A stretch of 42,757 nucleotides of DNA, from contig NZ_WUFT01000032.1 of the NCBI RefSeq assembly GCF_010668805.1, positions 1 to 42,757 of the forward strand, read 5' to 3'. Positions 1 through 8,347 of this stretch are shown one piece after another. The DNA comes from Rhizobium phaseoli (lineage in GTDB: Bacteria; Pseudomonadota; Alphaproteobacteria; Rhizobiales; Rhizobiaceae). Position 1 is the stretch's first letter, and each line of letters opens with the position of its first letter. The notes beneath the pieces are model-generated. The model did no database searches, was not told where the DNA came from, and saw only the letters and a list, made by a program, of their open reading frames with translations. Made by a program: the position numbers and the translations under genes.

Positions 1-24
1 GGCCTTTCGTGTTACAATACTCAA

Positions 25-43
25 GCAGATCAAATCGATCTGC
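25..43 (+). promoter_or_regulatory. Perfect 7-bp inverted repeat just upstream of tRNA-fMet
   Basis: GCAGATC, 5-nt spacer, GATCTGC, ending 5 nt before the tRNA. In a transcript it would fold into a small hairpin. It may mark the spacer between 5S rRNA and the tRNA or a processing signal. The role is inference; only the repeat is seen. Confidence 0.4.
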
Positions 44-48
44 AATGG

Positions 49-125
<77 letters not shown>

Positions 126-159
126 AACCCCCGGATATCAAACATACAATAACAAAATG

Positions 160-180
160 CCCGCCTCACGGCGGGTTTTT
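160..180 (+). terminator. Rho-independent terminator of the tRNA-fMet transcript
   Basis: CCCGCC, TCAC loop, GGCGGG, then TTTTT: a perfect 6-bp GC stem followed by five T, 35 nt after the tRNA. Strong intrinsic terminator on the plus strand. Confidence 0.9.
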
Positions 181-196
181 GCGTTTATGGGGTGGT

Positions 197-1990
197 TCAC
201 CGATCGAGATTAGGGACGGTCAGGCCGCCCTTGCGGAGTCCTTCAACGCGGCGGTTAAAATCCTCGGGGTTTCGGAAGGGAAGGACGCGGCGGCGGCGCT
301 CGACGGAAAAATTTGGATTGATCTGGAGTGCCTTTTCCCATGCGCGTCGGCACTCCTCGGGCCGGCGGAGGTGGCCGTAGCATGATGCCAGCAGGGCATA
401 GGCGGTTTCCGATTGGGAGTTTTGTTGGAGCCGCAGCTCGATCGCGATGATCGCTTGCTCATATTCACCGAGAGAAAAACGCGCATCAGCGAGAAATTGG
501 AAAAGAATTTCCGGATGATGCGGGTCAAGCCGCACCGATGCCTCGAGCGTTTCCAAGGCGCCTTTGGGATCGCCGGAAAATATCTGGATATGGGCCATCA
601 GTATCAGGAGTTCGGCGGAGTTGGGAGAAAGCGCAAGGCCTCGCAGCACTTCTGCCCGGGCCCGGTCCAGTTCGCGGTTCCACATGCAGGCCATGCCTAG
701 TGCGAAGTGGCTGTTGGGCTGTTCCTCAGCCATTTCCACTGCCTGCTGCGCGAGATCCAGCCCGACCTGCAGCGAAGCCTCCGGATCGTCGCTCCAGGCG
801 TTGACGTAGTCGAGCACATGCGTGAAGGACATGAGTGCCCATGCCGCTGCATAGTCCGGATCGATGGTGATAGCGTCTGCCGCCAGGCTGCGGGCGGCTC
901 GATTTCCTGTTCGGGTATGGGCCGATGCCTGTTCGCGACCACGCAATAGCAACTCGTAAGCGCCGACATCGACAGCGCGCCCGTGGGCTAAGCGGTTCTG
1001 GTCGCCATGGGTGAGATTGAGCTTCAGCGCTGTGACGATCTCCTTAGTCAGTTCATCCTGAACCGCAAAGATGTCGGTGAGATCGCGATCGTAGCGGCTG
1101 GCCCAGATATGTCCGCCATTGCTGGCGTCGATCAATTGGGCCGTCACACGCACGCGATTGCCGGCCTTGCGCACACTGCCTTCGAGGACATAACGGACGC
1201 CGAGCGCCTTAGCCATCTCAGGCACCGAGGCTGTTACATTCTTGTAGATGAAGGATGAGTTGCGGGCGATCACGTGCAATTCGGACAGCTTGGAGAGATC
1301 GGTGATGATGTCCTCGCTGATCCCGTCGGAGAAATATTCCTGTTCGGCGTCGCCGCTCATATTGTTGAAGGCCAGTACGGCGATGGAGGGCTTGTCGGGA
1401 ACGGCTGCAGCCGAAGGCCGTTTCGTCGCCGGCTGCTCTCCAGGTTGCCGTGGCGACGCCGGCGGCGAGACGGTTCCGACCTGCAGCAAATAGACCTGCA
1501 TCGGCTCCGCGATATTCTTGAGAGGGACTTTGCCGAGATCGGTCACCGCACATTCAAGCCGCGCTCTCACCTGGCGGTAGGCATCTTCGGAGAGGCATAT
1601 GGCGCCGGGCTGGGCAACTCCCTCCAACCGCGCAGCGATATTGACGCCGTCACCCATCAAATCGCCATCGCTCTCCTCGACGACATCCCCCAGATGGATC
1701 CCGACCCGGAACTCGATGCGTTGCTCGGGAGCCACGCCGATATTTCGCTCGACCATCGCGGTCTGCACTTCGATCGCGCAGCGGACGGCGTCGACGACGC
1801 TGCGAAACTCGATGAGGCTTCCATCTCCGGTACGCTTGACCACACGGCCATTGTGCACGGCGATGGTCGGATCGACCAGATCGCTGCGCAACGTTCGCAG
1901 CCGCGCCAGGATGCGATCCTCGTCCGCACCGGCGAGGCGGCTGTAGCCGACCACATCCGCGACCAGGATCGCCGCCAGTTTTCGCGTCAC
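197..1990 (-). CDS. Class III adenylate/guanylate cyclase with TolB-like and TPR domains
   Basis: Makes a cyclic nucleotide, probably cAMP, from NTP, with a C-terminal sensory or scaffolding region. The N-terminal cyclase domain (about residues 1-165) has the metal-binding Asp in VADVVGYS, the GDG turn after VVKRT, and the transition-state pair N and R in GDGVNIAARL, so it looks catalytically complete. A TolB-like segment starting PSIAVLAFNN follows, and the last ~250 residues carry TPR-type helices. This domain order is very common in multi-copy rhizobial cyclases. I chose the GTG at 1990 (VTRKLAAILV) because it matches the family N-terminus and has an upstream GAGG. The longer frame to 2200 would overlap the neighbouring gene and has no domain. 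About 597 residues. No membrane segment seen. Target unknown. Confidence 0.85.
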   Translation of the reverse strand: MTRKLAAILVADVVGYSRLAGADEDRILARLRTLRSDLVDPTIAVHNGRVVKRTGDGSLIEFRSVVDAVRCAIEVQTAMVERNIGVAPEQRIEFRVGIHLGDVVEESDGDLMGDGVNIAARLEGVAQPGAICLSEDAYRQVRARLECAVTDLGKVPLKNIAEPMQVYLLQVGTVSPPASPRQPGEQPATKRPSAAAVPDKPSIAVLAFNNMSGDAEQEYFSDGISEDIITDLSKLSELHVIARNSSFIYKNVTASVPEMAKALGVRYVLEGSVRKAGNRVRVTAQLIDASNGGHIWASRYDRDLTDIFAVQDELTKEIVTALKLNLTHGDQNRLAHGRAVDVGAYELLLRGREQASAHTRTGNRAARSLAADAITIDPDYAAAWALMSFTHVLDYVNAWSDDPEASLQVGLDLAQQAVEMAEEQPNSHFALGMACMWNRELDRARAEVLRGLALSPNSAELLILMAHIQIFSGDPKGALETLEASVRLDPHHPEILFQFLADARFSLGEYEQAIIAIELRLQQNSQSETAYALLASCYGHLRRPEECRRAWEKALQINPNFSVERRRRVLPFRNPEDFNRRVEGLRKGGLTVPNLDR

Positions 1991-2129
1991 GCTCGTAGCC
2001 TCAGTTCCTCGTCGGACCAAAATAGCACAATGCGACGGGCAACGTCGCCAAATCCTCACTGCCTTGCGGGTCCCGCGATGAGTTCGTTTGGCGTGGAGAG
2101 GGTCGGGTAAGCTTGTGCGCTGACAGCGG

Positions 2130-4448
2130 CTAGTGTTCGTCTTTGAGAGTGAAGGCCAACACATAGTCGCCGACGTCCGTCGAATATGGCGCTCCACCAA
2201 CCGATATCAGGACATACTGCTTTCCGGTTTTGGGCGAGACATAGGTCATGGGCGTGGCGCTCGAGCCGACCGGCAGGGGATATTTCCAGAGTTCCGAGCC
2301 GTTTTCGGCGTCATAGGCGCGGATATAATAGTCTTGAAAACCGGCGAAGAAAACGACACCGCCGGCGGTCGCGGACGTGCCGGCATAGCTCGGCAGGCCC
2401 ATCGGCATGGGCAGATTGGTTTTGACCTTAAATGGCCCGAGTTCTTCGGCGGTCCCGGCTGGAACCTGCCATGCGATCTTGCGGGTATTCAGATCCACGG
2501 CCGTGACAGTTCCGAAGGGCGGCTGCGTGCAGGGAACTCGGAGCCTCGAGGTCCACATTTCGGTGGCCATGCCATAGGGTGTACCGCGCTGCGGAGCAGA
2601 GGGGCCATGCGCGGTCGTGGCGAGGGAAAAATCGACATACTCCCCGCGTGGGATGAGTGCGAAGAGACTGGGCACACGGATATCGTTCATGAAGACCCGG
2701 TTGTTCGGCAGATCGACCGATACGCTCCCCCAGTTGAGGCCGCCCAGATTTCCCGGCTGCTGGATCGCATATTGCGGGCCGATCGGGGTGAAATCGCCAT
2801 CATAGCGCATCTTTCGGAAGGCGATGCGGCATGCCAGCTGATCGAACATCGTCAGGCCCCAGGCCGTCTGCTCCGTCACCCGGTCCGCCCCGATTGTCGG
2901 CATGCCGACGGAATAGGGTTGCGTCGGAGATAATTTCTCTCCCGGCGCGCCACCTTCCTGCGGCACCGGCTTTTCCTGAACCTCGGCAAGCGGTGTACCG
3001 GTCTGACGATTGAGCAGGAAAAGCTGCCCGCGTTTGGTGGTCTGCAAGAGTGCAGGCACGGTGGCGCCATTGCCATCAGGCAGGTCGATCAGAACCGGTT
3101 GAGCCGGGAGGTCATAATCCCAGATGTCGTGATGAACGGTCTGGAACTTCCATTTCTCCCGTCCCGTCGTGACATCGAGCGCCACCAATGTGGAATTGTA
3201 TCGATCGGCGAAAGCCGGGCGATTGACGCCGTAATAATCCGGGGTGGTATTGCCGAGTGGCGCATAGATGAGGCCAAGCTTGTCGTCGAACGCGGCCGTC
3301 GTCCACATGTTGGGCGTGGCCCGCGTATAGGTCTGGCCTTCCGGTGGGAGTTTGGTGACCTCAGGGTTGCCGAGATCCCATGCCCATTCGAGCTCGCCGG
3401 TGACGACATTGAAGGCGCGGATGACGCCCGAGGGTTCGCCGACCTCCTGATTGTCGATGACCCAGCCTCCGACGACAATCAGATTGCGGGCAATCAGCGG
3501 CGCCGATGTCTGGAAATAATAGCCTGACTTGACTTCACCCATGCCCTGGGAGAGCTGCACGGTGCCATTGTCTCCGAAACCCTTGCAGGGCGCGCCGGTC
3601 TTGCTGTCGATCTCCAGGAGGCGGGCATCGATCGTTGTCTGCACCAAGCGTTCGTTGCAAAGGCCGTCGGCGGATTGGGCCTCCTGCGGCATCTTGTAGT
3701 AACCGAGGCCGCGGCAGCGCTGCCAGTACGGCGCCGCGGCCTTGGGATCGATGGTCCAGCGCGGTTTGCCCGTATCTGCGTCAAGCGCTGCGATGACGTC
3801 CGTCGGCGTGCAGGTGTAGATCGTATCGCCGATCTGCAGAGGCGTGTTCTGATCGGCGCCTTCACCTTTTCCTGTGCGATATGTCCAGGCAAGGTCTAGC
3901 CTGGCAACATTGCCGCGGTTGATCTGATCGAACGGGGAGTAGCGATCTCCAGCCGTGCTGCGGCCATAAGATGCCCAGTCGGAGGGTGAGTTGTCGCCCT
4001 TGGCAGTCTTATAGGCGGGGATGTCGGCGGAAGGGCGGATTAGCCCATGCGGCGTGAAAGCAAGGCTGAACCCCGCTGTGAACAGGGTGGCCGCAAGCAA
4101 GGTGCCGCCATAGAAGAGTTTTCGGTTAGCAGTTGGCGATAGCGACGGTGCAAAGAGAAGTGCAAAGCCCGCTAACGCGATGGGGGACATCAAGCGGGCA
4201 AAGAGCGCCCAAAAATTGAGACCCGACTCCCATAGTGCCCAGGGAAGGGTGAAAACGGCAATAAGCAGGACAATGAGCGCGCCTGACGTGTTCCGGCGCC
4301 ACAGCAGAAGCGCGGCGATCAGATAGGCAAGCCCGACGATCGCGTAATAGGGCGAGCCGCCGAGGCTGAGCAGCACGGTGCCGCCTCCCGTTAGGGCCAA
4401 TCCGATAAAGGCAAGAACAATACAGAACAGGGCGGCCAGAAATTTCAT
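2130..4448 (-). CDS. gcd: Membrane-bound PQQ-dependent glucose dehydrogenase (quinoprotein)
   Basis: Oxidises glucose, or a related polyol/quinate-type substrate, in the periplasm and passes electrons to ubiquinone; the product acid is linked to mineral phosphate solubilisation. Residues 1-135 form about five membrane helices, as in E. coli Gcd. The rest is the eight-bladed PQQ propeller with DW.SYGR.TAGDRYSP at ~157-172, the HHDIWDYD catalytic segment at 439-446 and the TTKRG lysine at 472. Length is 772 aa against about 796 in E. coli. I chose the ATG at 4448 (MKFLAALF) because of the GAGGAA 6 nt upstream; the frame is open to 4505. No pqq genes are in the window, so cofactor supply is not shown. 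It lies upstream of and in the same direction as the cyclase, with a 139-bp gap. Confidence 0.9.
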   Translation of the reverse strand: MKFLAALFCIVLAFIGLALTGGGTVLLSLGGSPYYAIVGLAYLIAALLLWRRNTSGALIVLLIAVFTLPWALWESGLNFWALFARLMSPIALAGFALLFAPSLSPTANRKLFYGGTLLAATLFTAGFSLAFTPHGLIRPSADIPAYKTAKGDNSPSDWASYGRSTAGDRYSPFDQINRGNVARLDLAWTYRTGKGEGADQNTPLQIGDTIYTCTPTDVIAALDADTGKPRWTIDPKAAAPYWQRCRGLGYYKMPQEAQSADGLCNERLVQTTIDARLLEIDSKTGAPCKGFGDNGTVQLSQGMGEVKSGYYFQTSAPLIARNLIVVGGWVIDNQEVGEPSGVIRAFNVVTGELEWAWDLGNPEVTKLPPEGQTYTRATPNMWTTAAFDDKLGLIYAPLGNTTPDYYGVNRPAFADRYNSTLVALDVTTGREKWKFQTVHHDIWDYDLPAQPVLIDLPDGNGATVPALLQTTKRGQLFLLNRQTGTPLAEVQEKPVPQEGGAPGEKLSPTQPYSVGMPTIGADRVTEQTAWGLTMFDQLACRIAFRKMRYDGDFTPIGPQYAIQQPGNLGGLNWGSVSVDLPNNRVFMNDIRVPSLFALIPRGEYVDFSLATTAHGPSAPQRGTPYGMATEMWTSRLRVPCTQPPFGTVTAVDLNTRKIAWQVPAGTAEELGPFKVKTNLPMPMGLPSYAGTSATAGGVVFFAGFQDYYIRAYDAENGSELWKYPLPVGSSATPMTYVSPKTGKQYVLISVGGAPYSTDVGDYVLAFTLKDEH

Positions 4449-4703
4449 CGTTTCCTCATCCAATCCGCCGCCCGATCGCCTGGACTTAAATTCCGACCGT
4501 CGCATGGCACCTCGGGAAGCACAGGGCCATTGGGTTGATGGTCAGTTCTCTCTTCTTCGGGAGAGGGGAGCTCTCTCGTTCAATTTATTCCTGATGTACC
4601 TCTGGTCACTGACACGCGGCTCCGATCTGGCAATGTTGCCGCCGCCGCTCTGCGGCAACAGCTTGCCATTCTAAATCGAGTGATACTTCTGAAAGGGGCA
4701 CAG

Positions 4704-5813
4704 ATGTTTCTCGGCGAAAAGCTTGATCTAGCGAACGGGCGACCAACAGGATTCGATTATATGCGATTACTGTTAGCCTTTTCAGTGCTTTGGATACATA
4801 CGGCCCGCGTCACGTACGGCGATGACCTCTTTCTCTGGGAGTCATCCTTCCGTCCTGTCATCAAGTCAGTGCTCCCGATGTTCTTTGTCTTGAGTGGATT
4901 CCTGGTGGCCGGCAGTCTTGAACGGTCAAAGACATTGATCTCATTTCTCGGTAACCGATTTATCCGGATCTACCCTGCTCTTGCAGTGGAGGTATTGCTG
5001 GCTGCCTTTATACTCGGGGCAATCTATACAGAGTATGACCTGCGTGACTATTTCACCGACCCTCAATTCTTTACCTACCTGCTGAATGTCACAGGGCACA
5101 TTCACTTCAATCTTCCAGGGGTGTTCCTGGATAATCCCGACGCCACGATGGTGAACGGGCAACTCTGGACGGTGCCCTTCGAGCTCGAGTGTTATGCTGT
5201 GATCGCCTCCCTCTTTGTGCTCGGCGTGGTCAGGCGACGCGTAATCGCCCTTATCGCAACGCCGGCTTTGATCGTAAGCTTCGGTATCGCAAGGTATTGG
5301 AAACATGAAGGTGATTGGGCGACGATGCCCACGACCGCGTCGGGCAATCTGCTTATTTGTGCTTTTCTCGTGGGCGTGACGTTCTATCTCTACAAGGATA
5401 AGGTTCTGTGGGATGCGAGAATTTTCCTTGCCTCGGTGGCAATGATATTCTGGGCCTACTGGTTCACCGCCTTTGGGGATTTCATAGCCATTCCGGCTAT
5501 GGGATATGTCACGGTTTTCCTCGGCCTGACCTCGCCCCGCAAGCTCGGTGTTTTGCGCGGGGCCGACTACTCCTACGGTGTCTTCCTCTATGGATATCCC
5601 ATCCAACAGGCGTTCGTAGCGCTCGGCCCTTGGGCGCATAACTGGTTGTTGAACGGCATTGTCTGCAGCATCGTTGCGACTTGTTTTGCTGCCCTCTCGT
5701 GGAGATTCATTGAAAAGCCGGCGTTGAAATTGCGAAAACAAGTCACTTGGCTTGAAAACCTCAGTCTCCAACGCGGCGCAAAACGGCAATTGGCTGCCGC
5801 AGTCGCGAAATAG
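4704..5813 (+). CDS. Acyltransferase family 3 (OafA/ExoZ-like) membrane O-acyltransferase
   Basis: Probably adds acetyl or another acyl group to a surface polysaccharide or lipid-linked sugar across the inner membrane. The start carries the family hallmark GFDYMRLLLAFSVLWIH (R21, H32), followed by LPMFFVLSGFL, FLGNRFIRIYPA and about ten hydrophobic helices, ending with FIEKPALKLRK typical of ExoZ/OafA. Length 369 aa is usual. ATG 4704 has GAAAGG about 7 nt upstream; an in-frame GTG at 4680 is less likely. It stands alone between gcd and the polysaccharide region, followed by a hairpin. Position suggests it decorates the polysaccharide made by the genes to the right, but this is inference. Confidence 0.85.
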   Translation: MFLGEKLDLANGRPTGFDYMRLLLAFSVLWIHTARVTYGDDLFLWESSFRPVIKSVLPMFFVLSGFLVAGSLERSKTLISFLGNRFIRIYPALAVEVLLAAFILGAIYTEYDLRDYFTDPQFFTYLLNVTGHIHFNLPGVFLDNPDATMVNGQLWTVPFELECYAVIASLFVLGVVRRRVIALIATPALIVSFGIARYWKHEGDWATMPTTASGNLLICAFLVGVTFYLYKDKVLWDARIFLASVAMIFWAYWFTAFGDFIAIPAMGYVTVFLGLTSPRKLGVLRGADYSYGVFLYGYPIQQAFVALGPWAHNWLLNGIVCSIVATCFAALSWRFIEKPALKLRKQVTWLENLSLQRGAKRQLAAAVAK

Positions 5814-5875
5814 ACTTACAGATGCCGGTCGCGAGGCCGGCAATTCCATCGCCGCCTAACCGGCAAAGACATCAG

Positions 5876-5909
5876 CAGGGCTCGCCAATCACTGGCGAGC
5901 CCTGTTTCG
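5876..5909 (+). terminator. Strong hairpin downstream of the acyltransferase
   Basis: A perfect 12-bp inverted repeat, CAGGGCTCGCCA (5876-5887), ATCAC loop, TGGCGAGCCCTG (5893-5904), then TTTCGTT. Stem strength favours termination; the T tract is short. The remaining part of the 5814-6400 gap is AT-rich, and I see no other gene in it. Confidence 0.65.
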
Positions 5910-6400
5910 TTGCAACGTGGTCGACCGCCACCGAGGAAGATCCGATCCCGTCGCGAAGGTCGAGCCTGGGGCAGGCTTGCCGCAGATCACTGAGGTCGTC
6001 GCATCGTCTGCTGGGCTGACAGGCGCTATTTGGAGCATAGCAGCTGCATAACTTCACACACGCAAGCTTATGTTCAGGCTTATCTTTTCGGTACAAACGA
6101 ACGAATGTTCAGTTAAGCGCTGAAACTTCGCGGCAGCACCGCGGCTCCTCCTTACAAATTCGATACCTAAACCTTCCCGCATGCTCCAAGCATCTTTGAT
6201 TTCGGACGATGAACGACCCTATATAAGGAATAGCCAAATATTCTTCGCGCGGTTCGATTGGGTTGTTCTGCGGTTATTAGCAATATTTTAACAATAATAG
6301 ATAAAATACTTTGATCGGACTTCGTTTCGACTTTGGGTTTTGCCATGTCATTGAGGGCAGGCGGTGGCTTGAAGGAGGCATGAAGAGAGGAGCAGAATTA

Positions 6401-6700
6401 ATGCTGAAGAGCACGCTCATCGTGGTTGCCATCTCCATCGCTGCCGGAGCGACCATTCGCGCTTGGGCTTTTGCAATCTTTGCATTTCTTCTGGTCGCTG
6501 CCTTGGGTGTTGTGATCCTGCTGAAAGGCTCCTCCTTTTCGGACGCGGTCGCCTACTCTCTCGAAGCGCTTGTACTGATGGAAATATGCTATCTGGTGGG
6601 TCTATTCGGCTACTCCTTGTGGGCGCATGTCCAAAAGAGGCGGAAAAAGGACGCTATCACCGAGCGCTCACATGTGACCGGCAAGCATCCTCACGGATAA
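6401..6700 (+). CDS. Small SyrA/ExoX-like membrane protein, copy 1 (putative exopolysaccharide regulator)
   Basis: 99 residues with three hydrophobic segments: residues ~2-20 (STLIVVAISIAAGATIRAW), ~20-40, and ~52-72 ending in a basic tail QKRRKKD. The pattern GSSFSDAV...LMEICYLVGLFGYSLW resembles the rhizobial SyrA/ExoX family (small inner-membrane proteins that modulate exopolysaccharide output, ExoX acting through ExoY). This family call rests on memory of the motif, not a search. A paralogue of the same length lies at 10723-11022 and shares ISIAAGA.IRAWAFA.FAFL. I chose ATG 6401 because GAGGAG lies about 8 nt upstream; the frame extends to 6311 without domain support. It is convergent with the degenerate PGT gene. 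Confidence 0.6.
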   Translation: MLKSTLIVVAISIAAGATIRAWAFAIFAFLLVAALGVVILLKGSSFSDAVAYSLEALVLMEICYLVGLFGYSLWAHVQKRRKKDAITERSHVTGKHPHG

Positions 6701-6866
6701 TGCAATGGCTGAGCAGGCAGGATGCGACCTCCGTGAGGTATCTCAGCCGTGCCGGAACGAAGGCAACTTCCACAAAAATGACGATTTTCGCCCGCTGGAA
6801 CAGAATGGTTTAAGGTTGTCTGAATGCCTGAAATAATTTCTCAATCAGATATTTACATCATAACTT

Positions 6867-6894
6867 CGCCGAAAATCGCTTACGCTTTTCGGCG
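6867..6894. terminator. Bidirectional hairpin between convergent genes
   Basis: CGCCGAAAA (6867-6875), 10-nt spacer, TTTTCGGCG (6886-6894), a perfect 9-bp repeat whose A/T ends provide U-rich tails on both strands. It sits between the SyrA/ExoX-like gene and the PGT gene that face each other. Confidence 0.7.
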
Positions 6895-6910
6895 GGAAAA
6901 CCGAAATACT

Positions 6911-7561
6911 CTACGAGTCCAATTTGGGCAGTAAGGCGTGCCGGGAAAGCAGGGCCGACAGCGTTTTTGCCATGATCATGAAATCCAACGCGAGCGTCCA
7001 TTTGCACAGATACTCGACGTCGAGGGAAACGCTATTCTGATAGCTGATGCGCTCGCTCGTCTGCCAATGACCGATCAGGCCGGGACGGACCGCGATGTAG
7101 GCATAGGCATGTTCGCCGTAACGCGGCAGCTCTTCTTTGGTAACGGCGCGGGGTCCGACGAGGCTCATTTGCCCAAGCAGCACGTTGATCAATTTTGGAA
7201 GCTTGTCGAGGCTCGATCGCGTCAGGATGGCGCCGAGGACAGTCACGTGCGGGCCGACTCCTTCGTCGGTTCTCGTCGTCCGAAATTTGAGGCAACCGAA
7301 CTCTTTTCCCCTATAGCCGACCCGCCGATGGGAATCGAGAATGGAGCCCCTATCGCTTAGCGTTATGATGAGTGCTACAGACAGAAGGAGCGGCGACAGA
7401 AGAAATAAGAGAGACGCCGCAATGGTGAAATCCAATACGCGCTTCAGAATCCTGCTGATGGTGTGGGATTTGGACGAATTGAATGGATACCCTTCCTGCC
7501 GCCTGCTGGTGTAATCCCGCCAAGGGTCGGTTCGGTTGATGCCATGATTTTTTCCCGCCAT
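6911..7561 (-). CDS. Degenerate ExoY-like phosphoglycosyl transferase paralogue (catalytic Glu replaced by Lys)
   Basis: Belongs to the monotopic PGT family (ExoY/PssA/PglC) that loads the first sugar-phosphate on undecaprenyl phosphate. The membrane re-entrant helix (RILKRVLDFTIAASLLFLLSP, about 38-57), R.G and FGCLKFRT are present. Hallmarks are altered: the Asp-Glu dyad is D119-K120, KFRTM is KFRTT, VGPRP is VGPRA, and about 25 residues before the dyad are missing relative to the paralogue at 16935-17636. It is probably inactive as a PGT, yet the frame is intact at 216 aa. ATG 7561 is chosen because GGAGAC upstream matches the paralogue's SD, and the alternative start (7642) lies inside a noncoding block conserved between the two copies. 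Confidence 0.8.
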   Translation of the reverse strand: MAGKNHGINRTDPWRDYTSRRQEGYPFNSSKSHTISRILKRVLDFTIAASLLFLLSPLLLSVALIITLSDRGSILDSHRRVGYRGKEFGCLKFRTTRTDEGVGPHVTVLGAILTRSSLDKLPKLINVLLGQMSLVGPRAVTKEELPRYGEHAYAYIAVRPGLIGHWQTSERISYQNSVSLDVEYLCKWTLALDFMIMAKTLSALLSRHALLPKLDS

Positions 7562-7620
7562 CCGCGTCTCCGTTGGGCGAAGCCCAGAAATCACAGCGAA
7601 AGCTTGTTTTAATACAGGTT

Positions 7621-7661
7621 TGATGTCTGTGACCGAGGTCATATTGGTGAATAAATTCTTT
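7621..7661 (-). promoter_or_regulatory. Conserved upstream block, copy 1, with palindrome TGACC-GA-GGTCA
   Basis: 35 of 42 aligned positions match 17694-17735, and both blocks start about 60 bp upstream of their PGT start codon. It contains TGACCGAGGTCA (7630-7641), a perfect palindrome, and a shared AATAAATTCTTT. Likely promoter/operator sequence kept after duplication. To the right, 7662-7994 is strongly AT-rich with no gene seen. Confidence 0.6.
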
Positions 7662-7994
7662 CTATCCCAAAGTGTTCTTGTGGATATTTAAAATACTATT
7701 TGCGTGCCAGGGGTAAATAAGCGAAATGTTATTAGTATTAATGTGCGGCAATGGGATTAATCATCTGCCGTTCCGACTTGTTCGATAATTTAGAAATTGC
7801 CATGATCGCGTCAAATTCAAATAAAATCTCAAAATCTAAATAATTAACAGAATTAAATATTACTTCTCTGTATATAAACATGAGGATCAATCATGATTTA
7901 CGTATAATTGTAGATAGTCTTTTATATTTTTCTAATTTTACTCATTGATTTAATCTATTTTCGGTGTCGTCAACGATAGTAAAGGAATTATTCT

Positions 7995-8321
7995 GTGTGG
8001 ATCTGGGTGTGTCGCGGGGCGATTGACATCAGAGATAACAAGACTGGAGGAGACGCGTTGCGACTAGGCGAGGCGGTTACTCACGGGCCTGTTGGTATTG
8101 TATACGGTGGCCGGAGGAATCTGGATCATGAGTTCCCGTTTTGCCGTTCAAGTGTCCGAAAGTTTCGCCGCGGTGAGGTGATTGCCGGCGCCGGTGACGT
8201 CATCGACATGTTCGCCCGCGTTCAGCGCGGAATGGTGAGGGCAAGCACCCGGCTCGCCGACGGACGAGAGTTCATCGTGGAAATCGTTCCAAAAGGCGGA
8301 CTGATCGGCGAACTGGAGGTG
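7995..8321 (+). pseudogene. 3'-truncated Crp/Fnr-type regulator fragment
   Basis: The encoded segment from about codon 47 (FPFCRSS) to codon 109 (GELEV) matches the full regulator at 18057-18845 at about 50 of 63 positions by hand alignment. It covers the first part of the cyclic-nucleotide-binding-type domain. After 8321 similarity stops abruptly; the frame runs on to 8411 as antisense of the neighbouring glycosyltransferase. The dimerisation helix and the C-terminal DNA-binding domain are absent, so it cannot act as a normal regulator. The N-terminal 45 residues are poorly conserved and the start (GTG 7995) is uncertain. It keeps the divergent arrangement with a PGT gene seen in the complete copy. 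Confidence 0.75.
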
Positions 8322-8347
8322 CAAGCAGTGCATTTAGACGACCTGCA

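Noticed and set aside
1274..2110. 278-codon plus-strand frame opposite the cyclase
   Set aside because: Antisense of the cyclase domain, with no motif or ribosome binding site.
7562..7642. Longer N-terminus for the degenerate PGT starting at 7642
   Set aside because: It would place the start inside the noncoding block conserved with the other copy; the 7561 start has the matching SD and N-terminal length.
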